Positions 42,656 through 51,457 of a stretch of 64,000 nucleotides of DNA are shown piece by piece. The translations under genes were made by a program, and so were the position numbers. The notes beneath the pieces are model-generated. The model was not told the origin of the DNA. It ran no database searches and saw only the letters and a list, made by a program, of their open reading frames with translations. Positions within the stretch are counted from its first letter, which is position 1; every line of letters begins with the position of its first letter. Source of the DNA: Candidatus Thorarchaeota archaeon. Lineage in GTDB: Archaea; Asgardarchaeota; Thorarchaeia; Thorarchaeales; Thorarchaeaceae. The DNA is taken from positions 5,795-69,794 of the forward strand of contig RDOF01000015.1 in the NCBI GenBank assembly GCA_011365025.1, written 5' to 3'.

Positions 42656-44053
42656 ATGAGCGTTCCAAAATCGATTCTTATCGAAAATGGGTATGTAATC
42701 ACCCTTGACCCGAAAAGGCGAATCATCCAGAAGGGGTCAGTCTTCATCGAAGACAAGCGAATTGTCGAGGTTGGCAAGGCTGGCTCTCTGAGCAATAGGA
42801 GCGCAGAACTTGTTCTTGATGCAAAGGGCATGATTGTCATGCCGGGTTTCATCGATACACACGTTCATCTTGCGCAGGCCCTTATTCGCGGGTGTGCCGA
42901 TGACGTTTCACTCGTTGACTGGCTCAAGAAGTATGTTTGGGTGCTTCAGGGCAACTTCGAAGGGATGGACGGTAAGGTTTCCGCTGATTTATGCATGGCA
43001 GAGATGATACGAACAGGGACCACCTCATTCATCGAATGCATGATCCATTCGAGATATGGCTTCGATAACATTGCAGAAGCAGTAGAGGACGTTGGCATGA
43101 GAGCTGCCCTTTCAAAAATCATCATGGATTCTACTGGCTATGCCGATAGTGCGGATATCATGTATCCCGGAATGGTTGAGGACCGCGAAGCCTGCCTTGA
43201 TGAAACAGATCACATGCATAGAAGATGGCATGGAAAGGCAGATGGGCGGCTTGAGGTCTGGTATGGACTTCGTTCGCTTGGAGCTGTTACACCCGACCTA
43301 TTCAAGGAAGTCGTAAGGCTTTCAGATGAAAAAAACACACACATGACCATGCACCTTGGCGAAGTAGTCAATGATGTACGCTACGTGCGCGACAACTTCA
43401 ACCAGACTCTCACTGAGTTTGCTGAGGAAATGGGTCTTCTAACTCCACGAATGGTCTTTGCTCATGGGGTTCATTTCGACGATAATGACCTGAAGCGTCT
43501 AGCTAAGTATCGTGCAAATGTTGCGCACTGTCCATCCAGCAATATGAAGTTGGCTTCCGGATTTGCAAGAGTCCCCAATATGCTGCAGGCTGGAGTTCCA
43601 GTTTCAATTGCATGTGATGGGGGTCCAAGTAACAACACATACGACATGGTCCGTGAAATGAGACTGGCAGCTCTGATTCACAAGGCAAAGGTCTCAGATC
43701 CACTTGTAGTACCGGCCGAAGCCGCTATTGAGATGGCCACGCTTGGGGGCGCCGTTGCTATGGGAATCGAGGACAAAGTGGGGTCTCTTGAGCCGGGCAA
43801 GTTTGCTGATGTTATTCTAGTCAATATGAGGGAGATTGGTTTGACTCCAAATTCAAATCCTGTGTCAAATCTTGTCTATGCTGGTACTGGTCATGCGGTT
43901 GATACCGTCATTGTAAACGGACGTCCATTGATGAGGGGGAAGAAACTACTGACACTCAATGAGGAACATGTCATAGACCAAGCCATAGAGCATAGTCATG
44001 CCCTTCTTGATAGGTCTGGCATTGACATTCGACCCAAGTGGCTGGTTGAATAA
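42656..44053 (+). CDS. SAH/MTA- or guanine-deaminase-type amidohydrolase
   Basis: This 465-residue metal-dependent amidohydrolase has HxH in PGFIDTHVHLAQ, a His in MHLGEVV, His in AHGVHFDD and Asp in IACDGGPSNN. The pattern PSSNMKLASGF is typical of S-adenosylhomocysteine/methylthioadenosine deaminase and SsnA relatives, but 8-oxoguanine or guanine deaminases share it. The start could be ATG 42656 with AGAGGCGG upstream, or TTG 42638. Co-location with PreA-like and allantoinase-like enzymes would suit purine or cofactor nucleobase turnover. Confidence 0.85.
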   Translation: MSVPKSILIENGYVITLDPKRRIIQKGSVFIEDKRIVEVGKAGSLSNRSAELVLDAKGMIVMPGFIDTHVHLAQALIRGCADDVSLVDWLKKYVWVLQGNFEGMDGKVSADLCMAEMIRTGTTSFIECMIHSRYGFDNIAEAVEDVGMRAALSKIIMDSTGYADSADIMYPGMVEDREACLDETDHMHRRWHGKADGRLEVWYGLRSLGAVTPDLFKEVVRLSDEKNTHMTMHLGEVVNDVRYVRDNFNQTLTEFAEEMGLLTPRMVFAHGVHFDDNDLKRLAKYRANVAHCPSSNMKLASGFARVPNMLQAGVPVSIACDGGPSNNTYDMVREMRLAALIHKAKVSDPLVVPAEAAIEMATLGGAVAMGIEDKVGSLEPGKFADVILVNMREIGLTPNSNPVSNLVYAGTGHAVDTVIVNGRPLMRGKKLLTLNEEHVIDQAIEHSHALLDRSGIDIRPKWLVE

Positions 44054-44066
44054 TGGGGCTCAATCT

Positions 44067-45290
44067 TTACACGATTATTGCCTCTCTCTCAAAGAGCTTC
44101 GCTCCAATGATGAGAAAGACGATGGTAAATACTAGCATGTAGACTACATTTACCAGTAAACTAGCCAGTGTCGCATTTCCTACAAGTACGCCATTTAGGA
44201 ACAACACCGCATGGCTGAATGGAATCGCTAGCACTGCGAGTCCAAAGAGACCTCCGTATTGAAGAATGCTACCCGTGAATCCTAAAATGCCAATCACCAT
44301 TGTTGGTACAAGGAGCATTAGGTTGTTAATTGATTCAGCCGAGGCTTGGTCCTTCGCCAAGCATGAGATAACAATGCCAATTGATATTGCAGTTAACAGA
44401 ACCAGCAGTTGGCAGAACACAATCAATGGGACTGTTGCCAAATCAACACTGTAGTATGCAATGGCTTCTTCGCCCCCGATTGCACCTTGGGCTCTTAAAA
44501 TGACCATGAGATTATACATGACAATCCCAACCACTGTAAATGCCGCATATATTAGAGTCAGCAAAAGACCCGCCATGAGTTTTGTGAAGAGAATCTTCAA
44601 ACGACTCATTGGCACGACTAGAAGGGCTTCCAAGGTATGCCGTTCTCTTTCTCCAGCAAAGGACTGACCTACATAGGGACTAGGTGCTAGGACTGAGGTC
44701 AGCATCACCAAGAAGATAGCAAGCTGATGACCATAATTCGCCTGAGGTGCAACAGGGTACCTCTGGATATTTGCTAGTCTTTCAATAAGGAGGCTATTCA
44801 CAACACCGGCTATGTAGTTGGTGAGTCTGACAGCAGCAGATGATGCTCTGAAGCTTGCTGCATTATATGTGATATTTAGGGGACTTATATGAGCTGTTTC
44901 ATTTGACAGCAATCTTTCTGTGAAATACTCTGGGATATGGATCCAGACTGAAATCGTGACATTCTCAGTCATCTCCACTCCTTCTTCATACGTGATATTG
45001 ATGAGCTGTGAGATCAGGAGTGTATCCATTGATTCTGAAAGATTGCCATAGACATGGTCGCCCCAGATGCCCGAGTCATCGTTTGTAATATAGATGCGCT
45101 CTGGTTCCACTGAGGCCTGAGCGTAGACGAAACCAAGGAACGCTCCTTGGAACATCCACGCAAACAATGGACTGATGATGAATCCAACAAGCAGCCACCT
45201 TGATCTTAGAACTGACTTTATCTCCTTTCGGAGGAGCCAGAGCATCTTCGGGTCCAGTCTAGGCGCGCGTGGCCTATTGTCCATAGACAC
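44067..45290 (-). CDS. ABC-2 type transporter permease
   Basis: This 407-residue permease has the ABC-2/NatB layout: one N-terminal helix, a large extracytoplasmic loop (about residues 50-190, with EPERIYITNDDSG and NVTISVWIHIPEYF), then five or more helices. ERERHTLEALLVVPMSRL is the conserved coupling segment of this family. It overlaps the preceding ATPase gene by 17 bases and the pair is an exporter; the cargo is unknown. Confidence 0.88.
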   Translation of the reverse strand: MSMDNRPRAPRLDPKMLWLLRKEIKSVLRSRWLLVGFIISPLFAWMFQGAFLGFVYAQASVEPERIYITNDDSGIWGDHVYGNLSESMDTLLISQLINITYEEGVEMTENVTISVWIHIPEYFTERLLSNETAHISPLNITYNAASFRASSAAVRLTNYIAGVVNSLLIERLANIQRYPVAPQANYGHQLAIFLVMLTSVLAPSPYVGQSFAGERERHTLEALLVVPMSRLKILFTKLMAGLLLTLIYAAFTVVGIVMYNLMVILRAQGAIGGEEAIAYYSVDLATVPLIVFCQLLVLLTAISIGIVISCLAKDQASAESINNLMLLVPTMVIGILGFTGSILQYGGLFGLAVLAIPFSHAVLFLNGVLVGNATLASLLVNVVYMLVFTIVFLIIGAKLFEREAIIV

Positions 45291-46038
45291 CCTCTCCTGT
45301 AACTAGGCCGGTAAACACTTCTTCCAAGTTTGCGGCCTTGAATTCTTCTTCGAGCGCACTGGGCTTGCCTACGGCGACAAGAATCCCGTCGTTTAGAATT
45401 CCGACCCTATTACATAGCTCCTCCACCTCATGGAGGTCGTGGGTTGTGAGAATGACTGTCTGATTATCTTCAGAGCTTATTTTCTTCAACATATTTCGAA
45501 CGACGCGGGCTCCAATTGTGTCTATGCCCGTTGTTGGCTCATCCATGAAGACTATCTCAGGCTCAATGATTAGGGCACGGGCCACAAGCACCTTCCTCTT
45601 CATACCTCCGCTAAATCCCCTCACCTGATAGTCCTCTTTCTCTCTCAGACCAATTATGTCAAGGAGCCTATCTGTACGTTCCTCCAGTACCTCTTCTGGA
45701 ATTCCGTAGAGCCCTCCATAATAGACGAGGTTCTCACGAGCAGTAAGCCGTTCGTAAATCCCCGCCTCTTGAGGCAATAGAGCAACCCTCGGTCGGATGT
45801 AATCAATGTCCTCAACCACATCTCTTCCCAGTACCCATGCCCTTCCAGAGGTTGGAGTAAGAAGGCCAACAAGAAGCCGAATCAGAGTTGTCTTGCCAGC
45901 TCCGTTGGGTCCTAGCAGTCCAAAGACCTCCCCTCTTGGAATCTCTAGATTGACATTCTTAAGGGCACGAACCTCCCGTGCCTTTCCTTCCTCGAAGGTC
46001 TTGCTGAGTTCTTCAGTTCGTATCACGGTTTCGGACAT
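45274..46038 (-). CDS. ABC transporter ATP-binding protein
   Basis: This 254-residue ABC ATPase of the CcmA/NatA type has Walker A GPNGAGKTTL, Q loop LLPQEAG, signature FSGGMKRK, Walker B IVFMDEPTTG and the switch His in TTHDLHEVE. It lies directly upstream of the permease gene, with the coding regions overlapping, so the complex is one exporter. The neighbouring glycan genes make export of a lipid- or sugar-linked compound possible, but drug or ion efflux is equally likely. Confidence 0.92.
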   Translation of the reverse strand: MSETVIRTEELSKTFEEGKAREVRALKNVNLEIPRGEVFGLLGPNGAGKTTLIRLLVGLLTPTSGRAWVLGRDVVEDIDYIRPRVALLPQEAGIYERLTARENLVYYGGLYGIPEEVLEERTDRLLDIIGLREKEDYQVRGFSGGMKRKVLVARALIIEPEIVFMDEPTTGIDTIGARVVRNMLKKISSEDNQTVILTTHDLHEVEELCNRVGILNDGILVAVGKPSALEEEFKAANLEEVFTGLVTGEGVYGQ

Positions 46039-46056
46039 CGCTGCGGAATTCTCCTT

Positions 46057-46824
46057 TCATTTGATATGCTTGATCAGTGGGAACATTGGTTCTCCCTTGA
46101 TTGTAAGAAGGAAATCATACGCCTCTTTGATGTTCTTGTCGTCGCCGCTGATGTAAAAGGTCACTGACCCCTCTGCACCATTCAACCCTCCAGCTGCAAT
46201 AGGGATTGCTGAAACATCAAACATGACATCTAGTGCCTCGATCTCAGTGAAGGCTATTGCGCTAGGAATAGATATGGCTCCTACTGGTGTACCTATGGCA
46301 TAATCCCAGTCATCCATGCCAAACTCCGCACAGAACTCATTGTAGCTGGCTGGTATCGACTTCTCCAGGCCCACAGGCATGATCACTGTGATATTTCGCG
46401 CGGCTGCGGCACCAATGAAGGTTCCCACTGTTCCAGCAGTCTTGCTTGCAAGAAGCACAATTGGGACGTAATCGGACCCAAGTGCATTTGCGCTCTTGAT
46501 TATGACGTCATTGGGTCCTAGCTCATTTAAAACATCTATGACCTTCTTTCCTTGGATGAATCTTCCCTTGTGGAATATTGCATCTGTCATTCGCATTTTT
46601 CCATCAGTGACTGTTAGTCCCTTGGGAACCGTGAGTCCTGCAATGTGCCTAGTCTTATCATACTCTCCAAGTATCTCCTCAACAAGATAGGCTGATGTGC
46701 TGCCCAGGGTTACACAGAGATAACCATTCTTTAGCGCCTGTTTCACCGCATCTGTGGCTAGCAGTCCTTTGGCAATCAGACGTTTGCCTTCAGCCGGTGT
46801 TAGAGTAGCGAGAAGTTTCTTCAT
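46057..46824 (-). CDS. Conserved hypothetical protein (255 aa)
   Basis: I do not recognise this alpha/beta protein. It has a glycine-rich, possibly nucleotide-binding start (TPAEGKRLIAKGLL), a serine-rich segment (VTLGSTSAYLVEEILGEYDK), PNDVIIKSANALGSDYVP, GTVGTFIGAAAARNITVIMP and a regular C-terminal strand region. No transmembrane segment is visible. GGAG about nine bases upstream supports ATG 46824; the frame reaches back to 46866. It is on the same strand as the ABC exporter and the sugar-dehydrogenase gene, but no operon junction is tight. Confidence 0.65.
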   Translation of the reverse strand: MKKLLATLTPAEGKRLIAKGLLATDAVKQALKNGYLCVTLGSTSAYLVEEILGEYDKTRHIAGLTVPKGLTVTDGKMRMTDAIFHKGRFIQGKKVIDVLNELGPNDVIIKSANALGSDYVPIVLLASKTAGTVGTFIGAAAARNITVIMPVGLEKSIPASYNEFCAEFGMDDWDYAIGTPVGAISIPSAIAFTEIEALDVMFDVSAIPIAAGGLNGAEGSVTFYISGDDKNIKEAYDFLLTIKGEPMFPLIKHIK

Positions 46825-46889
46825 ATTGGTTTTCTCCAACAAATCATGGCGATTAAGTATTTGCATATTCTTGGCAGTCGCACGTGGCT

Positions 46890-48191
46890 CTAGATACTAA
46901 GGCCAATATACTTCTTTACCTGCGTAACCATGTCCACCATCGTGCCATGAGGATCAACGAAGACCTTCTGGGATAGGTCTTTTTTGTGGAGTTCGTCTCT
47001 CAAGACCTGATGGGCTGCACCAAGTACGAGCACGTCACAAACAGCCAATATCTCATCTATCGATTCTGCTCTCCTATCTCCGAATTTCTCAGGAATCATG
47101 GGGTCGTACACAACAACCTCCATGCCCGTGGAACCTAGGAGCTTAATCAAATCGAGCGCAGGACTATTTCTAGTATCAGATACATTCGGTTTGAAACTAA
47201 GTCCAAGAACTCCTATCGTTGCTCGCAAAGACATATCGAGCACAACTTCTCGTATCTTCTTTGATACATGTGCTGGCATGCTATCATTCACTTGTCGGGC
47301 TGCGGGAATTATTACTCCCTCCTCCCCAAACCTCCGAGCAGATTCAACCAGAATCCATCCATCTTTTGGAAGGCAATATCCCCCAACACCAAGCCCCGGA
47401 TTCAGTATTTCAACGCGGGGGTGAAGATTGGCGAGTTGAATGACTTCCATGACATCAATCTTCAGGGCTGTGCACAACTTCGCAAGCTCATTTGCATAGG
47501 CTATGTTGACATCTCTAAATGCGTTCTCTGCAAGCTTTGCAGTTTCAGATACGCGCGCACTTGTTGCGTGGATGAGGCCTGCATGGAATACCACATTTAG
47601 AAAGGCAGTAGCCACCTCAGTGGACTCCTTTGTGACACCCCCCACTAGTCTATGATTAGTATCCATCTCTTCAACTACCTTGCCTGGAAGGACTCGTTCT
47701 GGACAGTGAGCGAACCAGAAATCTCGGTCTAGCTTTTTGCCGCTCACCTCGCTGAATGTTTCTGCAAGTTTTTCAGTGGTGCCTACTGGGACTGTGCTTT
47801 CCACAAGGAGCAAGCTCTCTCTATTCAAACGACTAGCAATGTCTCTCACAGAGTTCTCCAAATACCGAATGACGGGCTTTCCCCTCTCATCTATTGGGCT
47901 GGGCAGGCATAGAACGAATACGTCAATCGTGCTGATTTCATCGTATGAAGACCCTAGTCTTAACTCCGGGAGATACTTTTGAGCAATCTGCCCAAGTCCT
48001 TCCTCTTTCATTCGAATCCTGCCTGCTTTCAATTCAGCAACAAGCTCTTCGTTTGTGTCGATACCATGAACCGTAAAGCCGGCCCTTCTGTAGAAGAGGG
48101 CTGTTGGAAGTCCAATGTATCCAAGACCCAGAATACCAACGACCGCAGTCTTTTCTTGTATCTTCTTCAGGAGCTTCTCGTACCCGGCCAA
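46890..48191 (-). CDS. Nucleotide-sugar dehydrogenase (UDP-ManNAc/UDP-glucose dehydrogenase type)
   Basis: This 433-residue NAD-dependent enzyme oxidises the C6 hydroxyl of a UDP-sugar to a uronate. The N-terminal Rossmann GILGLGYIGLPTALF is present, followed by VESTVPVGTTEKL, the KLAENAFRDVNIAYANELA helix, and the catalytic cysteine in GVGGYCLPKDGW. The C-terminal domain has LGLSFKPNVSDTRNSPAL. WecC/WbpA- and Ugd-type are not separable by eye. It supplies activated uronates for glycan assembly, and glycosyltransferase genes lie about 5-12 kb downstream. Confidence 0.88.
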   Translation of the reverse strand: MAGYEKLLKKIQEKTAVVGILGLGYIGLPTALFYRRAGFTVHGIDTNEELVAELKAGRIRMKEEGLGQIAQKYLPELRLGSSYDEISTIDVFVLCLPSPIDERGKPVIRYLENSVRDIASRLNRESLLLVESTVPVGTTEKLAETFSEVSGKKLDRDFWFAHCPERVLPGKVVEEMDTNHRLVGGVTKESTEVATAFLNVVFHAGLIHATSARVSETAKLAENAFRDVNIAYANELAKLCTALKIDVMEVIQLANLHPRVEILNPGLGVGGYCLPKDGWILVESARRFGEEGVIIPAARQVNDSMPAHVSKKIREVVLDMSLRATIGVLGLSFKPNVSDTRNSPALDLIKLLGSTGMEVVVYDPMIPEKFGDRRAESIDEILAVCDVLVLGAAHQVLRDELHKKDLSQKVFVDPHGTMVDMVTQVKKYIGLSI

Positions 48192-48301
48192 GTCATTTTC
48201 CTCCTGCTGTCAGTGCCTGACAAATTCAATATGGTCTTAAGCATTGCCTAGTAATCAGGCCTGTACTAGCTTGCAGAAACAGGTATCAAGGAGAACCTGC
48301 T

Positions 48302-49267
48302 ATGGATAGCCTCTCTCGAAGACACCTTGAAGGCATAATTGAATCATCACTAAACTTTGCAAGTCTCAAACGCGTTGTGACTCAAGAAACACAGCAAGCT
48401 GTTGTTGGCTCGATGCTTCAAGGAGTCCCTCTGGCAGAACATGAAATTCTAAATCTGGCGGGTGCTCGTTTTGGGTATAGGCACGTAGATTTCAGCTCAG
48501 AGAGCCCTTTCACCTTGTCAACAGAAGAAGTAATTTCTAAGGCACGGATGATTGGCACATGCGTCGACGCCCTTGTAACAGGACTAATCGACAAAACGTC
48601 CTTTGGCTCGGGACGGGACCTCACTGAGAAGCTGTCTGGTGCTGTTCACGTACCCATGATTAGTATTATGGATGATGTTTATGCTCCTCAACCGGCTCTG
48701 GCAGTCCTTTCAGCAATTTGGGGAGAGCTAGGATCTATCCAAGGTCGGAGGATTGCCGTTTCTTGGGGATATGGTTCTCAACTTACACCTCCAAACCTCG
48801 CTCACAGTCTCTTGACACTGGGCGCCAAATTAGGTGCTGAAATGATTGTGGCCAATCCCTCAGAATTTCCCCTTATGAGCCGAGTTATTAGAAATGCTGA
48901 ACGATTGGCCGGGGAGCACAAAGGGCATTTTGATGTAATAAATGAGTTTGATATTTCATCTATGAACGCAGATGTTGTTGTAGGTATCAACTGGACCCGA
49001 CTTGATGACTACGGCTACCCGGACCAAGTGGCGGACATAGCAAGGGAATACACTCATTGGCAATTCACAAAGGATATTCTAGGAAGCAGTTCCCTCTTCA
49101 TCGCAGAGCCTCCTATACAGACCGATCTATTGGCCAGTGTCGATCTTATACAAAGCCGTACCAACCTAACACCAATCCTACTTGCCAGACGCATTGGGGT
49201 GCTTGCTCAATCAATTCAATATGTGATTCAATGTAGAGATGAAGGACAGCCTGCAAGAATCATCTAG
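48302..49267 (+). CDS. Carbamoyltransferase-family-like protein lacking catalytic motifs
   Basis: The length (321 residues) and order of secondary elements resemble aspartate/ornithine carbamoyltransferase: an N-terminal helix pair (RRHLEGIIESSLNFASL), ALAVLSAIWGELGSIQGRRIAV in the hinge region, the Asn-containing LAHSLLTLGAKLGAEMIV, and DVVVGINWTRL. The SxRT carbamoyl-phosphate motif is not found, the HPxQ motif reads APQP and the HCLP motif is missing. It is therefore likely not a working carbamoyltransferase, and may bind another ligand or act as a regulatory paralog. The assignment rests on fold-level resemblance only. Confidence 0.6.
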   Translation: MDSLSRRHLEGIIESSLNFASLKRVVTQETQQAVVGSMLQGVPLAEHEILNLAGARFGYRHVDFSSESPFTLSTEEVISKARMIGTCVDALVTGLIDKTSFGSGRDLTEKLSGAVHVPMISIMDDVYAPQPALAVLSAIWGELGSIQGRRIAVSWGYGSQLTPPNLAHSLLTLGAKLGAEMIVANPSEFPLMSRVIRNAERLAGEHKGHFDVINEFDISSMNADVVVGINWTRLDDYGYPDQVADIAREYTHWQFTKDILGSSSLFIAEPPIQTDLLASVDLIQSRTNLTPILLARRIGVLAQSIQYVIQCRDEGQPARII

Positions 49268-49311
49268 TAGACGATGTTCGTAGCTCTTTTATCAGAAAGA
49301 GCAACTAGTCA

Positions 49312-50424
49312 ATGTTAGTCATGTGGCGCGCGTTTAGACCCGATGCAGTCAGGGTGTGGAAGGACCCCGAAACACTTCGTCGGCTTAAGAGATATCGTGG
49401 AATCATCGACCAAGAGCGATGGGCGAAGTACCTTTTATCAAAGGACTTGCCATTTACGGGAAATCTTGATGATCCAACAGACTGCCTTTGGAAGTCGCAT
49501 CGAAATCTTTCATACGAACAATCTCAGTATATTGAGGCTGTTGACAATGGTAAAGCCAGACCCGCAAAAGAAGACACACCTGCAACTAGTTTCTTGGATT
49601 TGAAAGTGGAGCTGGCCAAAAGAATTCTGCAGGAATGTCACTTCTGTGAAAGGCGATGCGGTGCTGATAGAACACGTGATGAGAAGGGGTGGTGCAGGCT
49701 TGGCAAGACTTCGCGTGTTTCATCAGCATTTCTTCATACTGGAGAGGAAGCCCCTCTTGTTCCCAGCGGGACTATTTTCTTTGCCTCGTGTTGTTTCGGA
49801 TGTGTTTTCTGCCAAAATGATGACATATCGACAAATCCTAACTCTGGGCATCCTATTACCGAGGAAGAGCTTGCGGCCCTAGCCAAGGCTCTTCATTCAG
49901 AGGGGGCTTTGAACATCAATTATGTTGGCGGGGACCCGATTCCAAATACGCACACAATTCTAGGGTCTCTCAAGTACCAAACCTCGAATATCACCCAGCT
50001 ATGGAACTCGAATCTCTACTGTTCCACTGAAACCATGGACCTTCTAGCTGATGTCTTTGATGTATGGTTACCTGACTTCAAGTATGGGAACGATGAATGT
50101 GCATTGAGGCTCTCTGGGATTAAGGATTATTTCGATATCGTTTCAAGAAACCATTTGCACGCATACACCTATGGCGAGGTGATTATTCGACACCTCGTGA
50201 TGCCCAACCATATCGATTGTTGTACAATTCCCATTCTGGAGTGGATCTCTGAGAATTTGCCTAACTGCATGGTAAACATCATGGGCCAATACCGTCCTGA
50301 ACATCGCGTCCGTCGAGAACGTGACAAATTCAGTGATATTGCCCGCGGTGTAAACAGAGAGGAAATGCAACGGGCTTTAGGAAAGGCTGACGAGCTTGGC
50401 ATCTACTACTCAGCTGTTAGCTAG
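49312..50424 (+). CDS. PflA-like radical SAM protein (PflX type)
   Basis: This 370-residue radical SAM protein has the activating-enzyme cluster motif CCFGCVFC, with CxxxCxxC spacing near residues 160-167. An N-terminal Cys-rich region (CHFCERRCGADR and WCRLG) could bind a second cluster. Later blocks INYVGGDPI, LYCSTETMDLL and VWLPDFKYG match PflX/PflA-type proteins, and HLVMPNHIDCC lies towards the C-terminus. Members generate glycyl radicals or act in unknown modifications; no glycyl-radical partner is seen here. ATG 49312 or 49321 start it. Confidence 0.85.
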   Translation: MLVMWRAFRPDAVRVWKDPETLRRLKRYRGIIDQERWAKYLLSKDLPFTGNLDDPTDCLWKSHRNLSYEQSQYIEAVDNGKARPAKEDTPATSFLDLKVELAKRILQECHFCERRCGADRTRDEKGWCRLGKTSRVSSAFLHTGEEAPLVPSGTIFFASCCFGCVFCQNDDISTNPNSGHPITEEELAALAKALHSEGALNINYVGGDPIPNTHTILGSLKYQTSNITQLWNSNLYCSTETMDLLADVFDVWLPDFKYGNDECALRLSGIKDYFDIVSRNHLHAYTYGEVIIRHLVMPNHIDCCTIPILEWISENLPNCMVNIMGQYRPEHRVRRERDKFSDIARGVNREEMQRALGKADELGIYYSAVS

Positions 50425-50427
50425 CAC

Positions 50428-50991
50428 TCAAAACTTGGACTGGGTGATAAGCTCATCAGTGATTGGCATACACTCATCACAAACGCCCAGGATTTCTTCT
50501 GTTGTTCTTGTCATGGATCTGCCCTGTGGGTCAAAGCAATCACGGAAGTATATGACGATTAGAAGTCCTGCATTCTTCGCTGACTGGATGGCCGGCACAA
50601 AATCATTCTCTCCGGTTACAAGAATGGCCGTGTCTATTTGGCGACTCCATGCCATACGCATAAGATCTACGGTCAGAAGAACTTCGATTCGCTTTTGATA
50701 GAACTCCCCAGTCTGCAGGTTCCTTGCAGTTCTGCCTAGTCGTATTTCAAACCTATTGAGTCTGGCAAGGCTGTTTATGAAGCGCTCATGGTTGGCTGCC
50801 CTTCGAATTTCCTCTTCTGTTGGCGGATTGTTTTGGAAAGGCGTACAGTCATAAATATAGGTCCTCAATCGCTCTCGGCCATTGCATAGTAAATCCGAGA
50901 ACTTCTCGAAGTTTATGCGCGGCTCACCAAAGCAATATTTCAGGACCTTTCCAAAGTATCCTATATCGATGAACACTGCGGCTCTGTTCAT
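50428..50991 (-). CDS. NYN-domain (LabA/DUF88) RNase-like protein
   Basis: This 187-residue PIN-like nuclease fold of the NYN family has the acidic positions in AAVFIDIGYFG, VLLTVDLMRMA and VTGENDFVPAI, typical of metal-dependent RNases in the DUF88 group. GGAGGAG immediately upstream supports ATG 50991. The gene converges with the PflX-like gene, leaving three bases between their stops. The biological target is unknown; relatives act in RNA decay or stress. Confidence 0.85.
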   Translation of the reverse strand: MNRAAVFIDIGYFGKVLKYCFGEPRINFEKFSDLLCNGRERLRTYIYDCTPFQNNPPTEEEIRRAANHERFINSLARLNRFEIRLGRTARNLQTGEFYQKRIEVLLTVDLMRMAWSRQIDTAILVTGENDFVPAIQSAKNAGLLIVIYFRDCFDPQGRSMTRTTEEILGVCDECMPITDELITQSKF

Positions 50992-51124
50992 TCGAAACTC
51001 CTCCAATGCCCAGCCGCATATGGTCTACAGACTGAGCAAGTCTTGCCTCCCGTTATGATATCCTCTCCGACACTGTTAACTCTTGTTGTGTCAAATCACA
51101 ATTTCGCATTTGGTCACGTCACAA

Positions 51125-51134
51125 GATTATAAAG
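51125..51134 (+). promoter_or_regulatory. TATA box of hypC
   Basis: GATTATAAAG lies about 35 bases before ATG 51166, so hypC is transcribed with almost no leader. Confidence 0.55.
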
Positions 51135-51165
51135 AAGAGGTCTTGTTTCTGCTCTGTGGACAATC

Positions 51166-51399
51166 ATGTGTCTTGCAGTTCCGGGCTTAGTTGAAACAAT
51201 TGATGGAGATTTTGCTGAAGTCGATTTTGGTGGTGTTAGGAAGAAAGTCTGCGTGACACTACTGCCAGAATTGAAGGTAGGCGAGTATGTTATAGTGCAC
51301 ACTGGTTATGCCATTGAAAAAATGAAGCCTGAAGAGGCCAAGAAGACCCTTGCGCTTTTCGAAGAAATGGCTCAGATGGCGCACGATATGGAGCAATGA
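51166..51399 (+). CDS. hypC: Hydrogenase maturation chaperone HypC
   Basis: This 77-residue HypC/HupF protein has the N-terminal MCLAVPG, where Cys2 is the essential ligand-transfer residue, followed by VDFGGVRKKVCV, LKVGEYVIVHTGYAIEKM and an acidic C-terminal helix. It loads the iron-cyanide/CO centre of [NiFe] hydrogenase large subunits, implying that a hydrogenase exists elsewhere in the genome; none is in this window. It is monocistronic with its own TATA box and a T-rich terminator. Confidence 0.93.
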   Translation: MCLAVPGLVETIDGDFAEVDFGGVRKKVCVTLLPELKVGEYVIVHTGYAIEKMKPEEAKKTLALFEEMAQMAHDMEQ

Positions 51400-51421
51400 A
51401 TTGCTGGTTGTCTAGTAACCC

Positions 51422-51427
51422 TTTTTT
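51422..51427 (+). terminator. T-stretch terminator after hypC
   Basis: A run of six T (51422-51427) lies 23 bases after the hypC stop. Archaeal intrinsic termination needs only such a T tract. The next gene starts at 51458. Confidence 0.45.
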
Positions 51428-51457
51428 GTCGTTTCTGACTTAGTCACACGAATTCAA

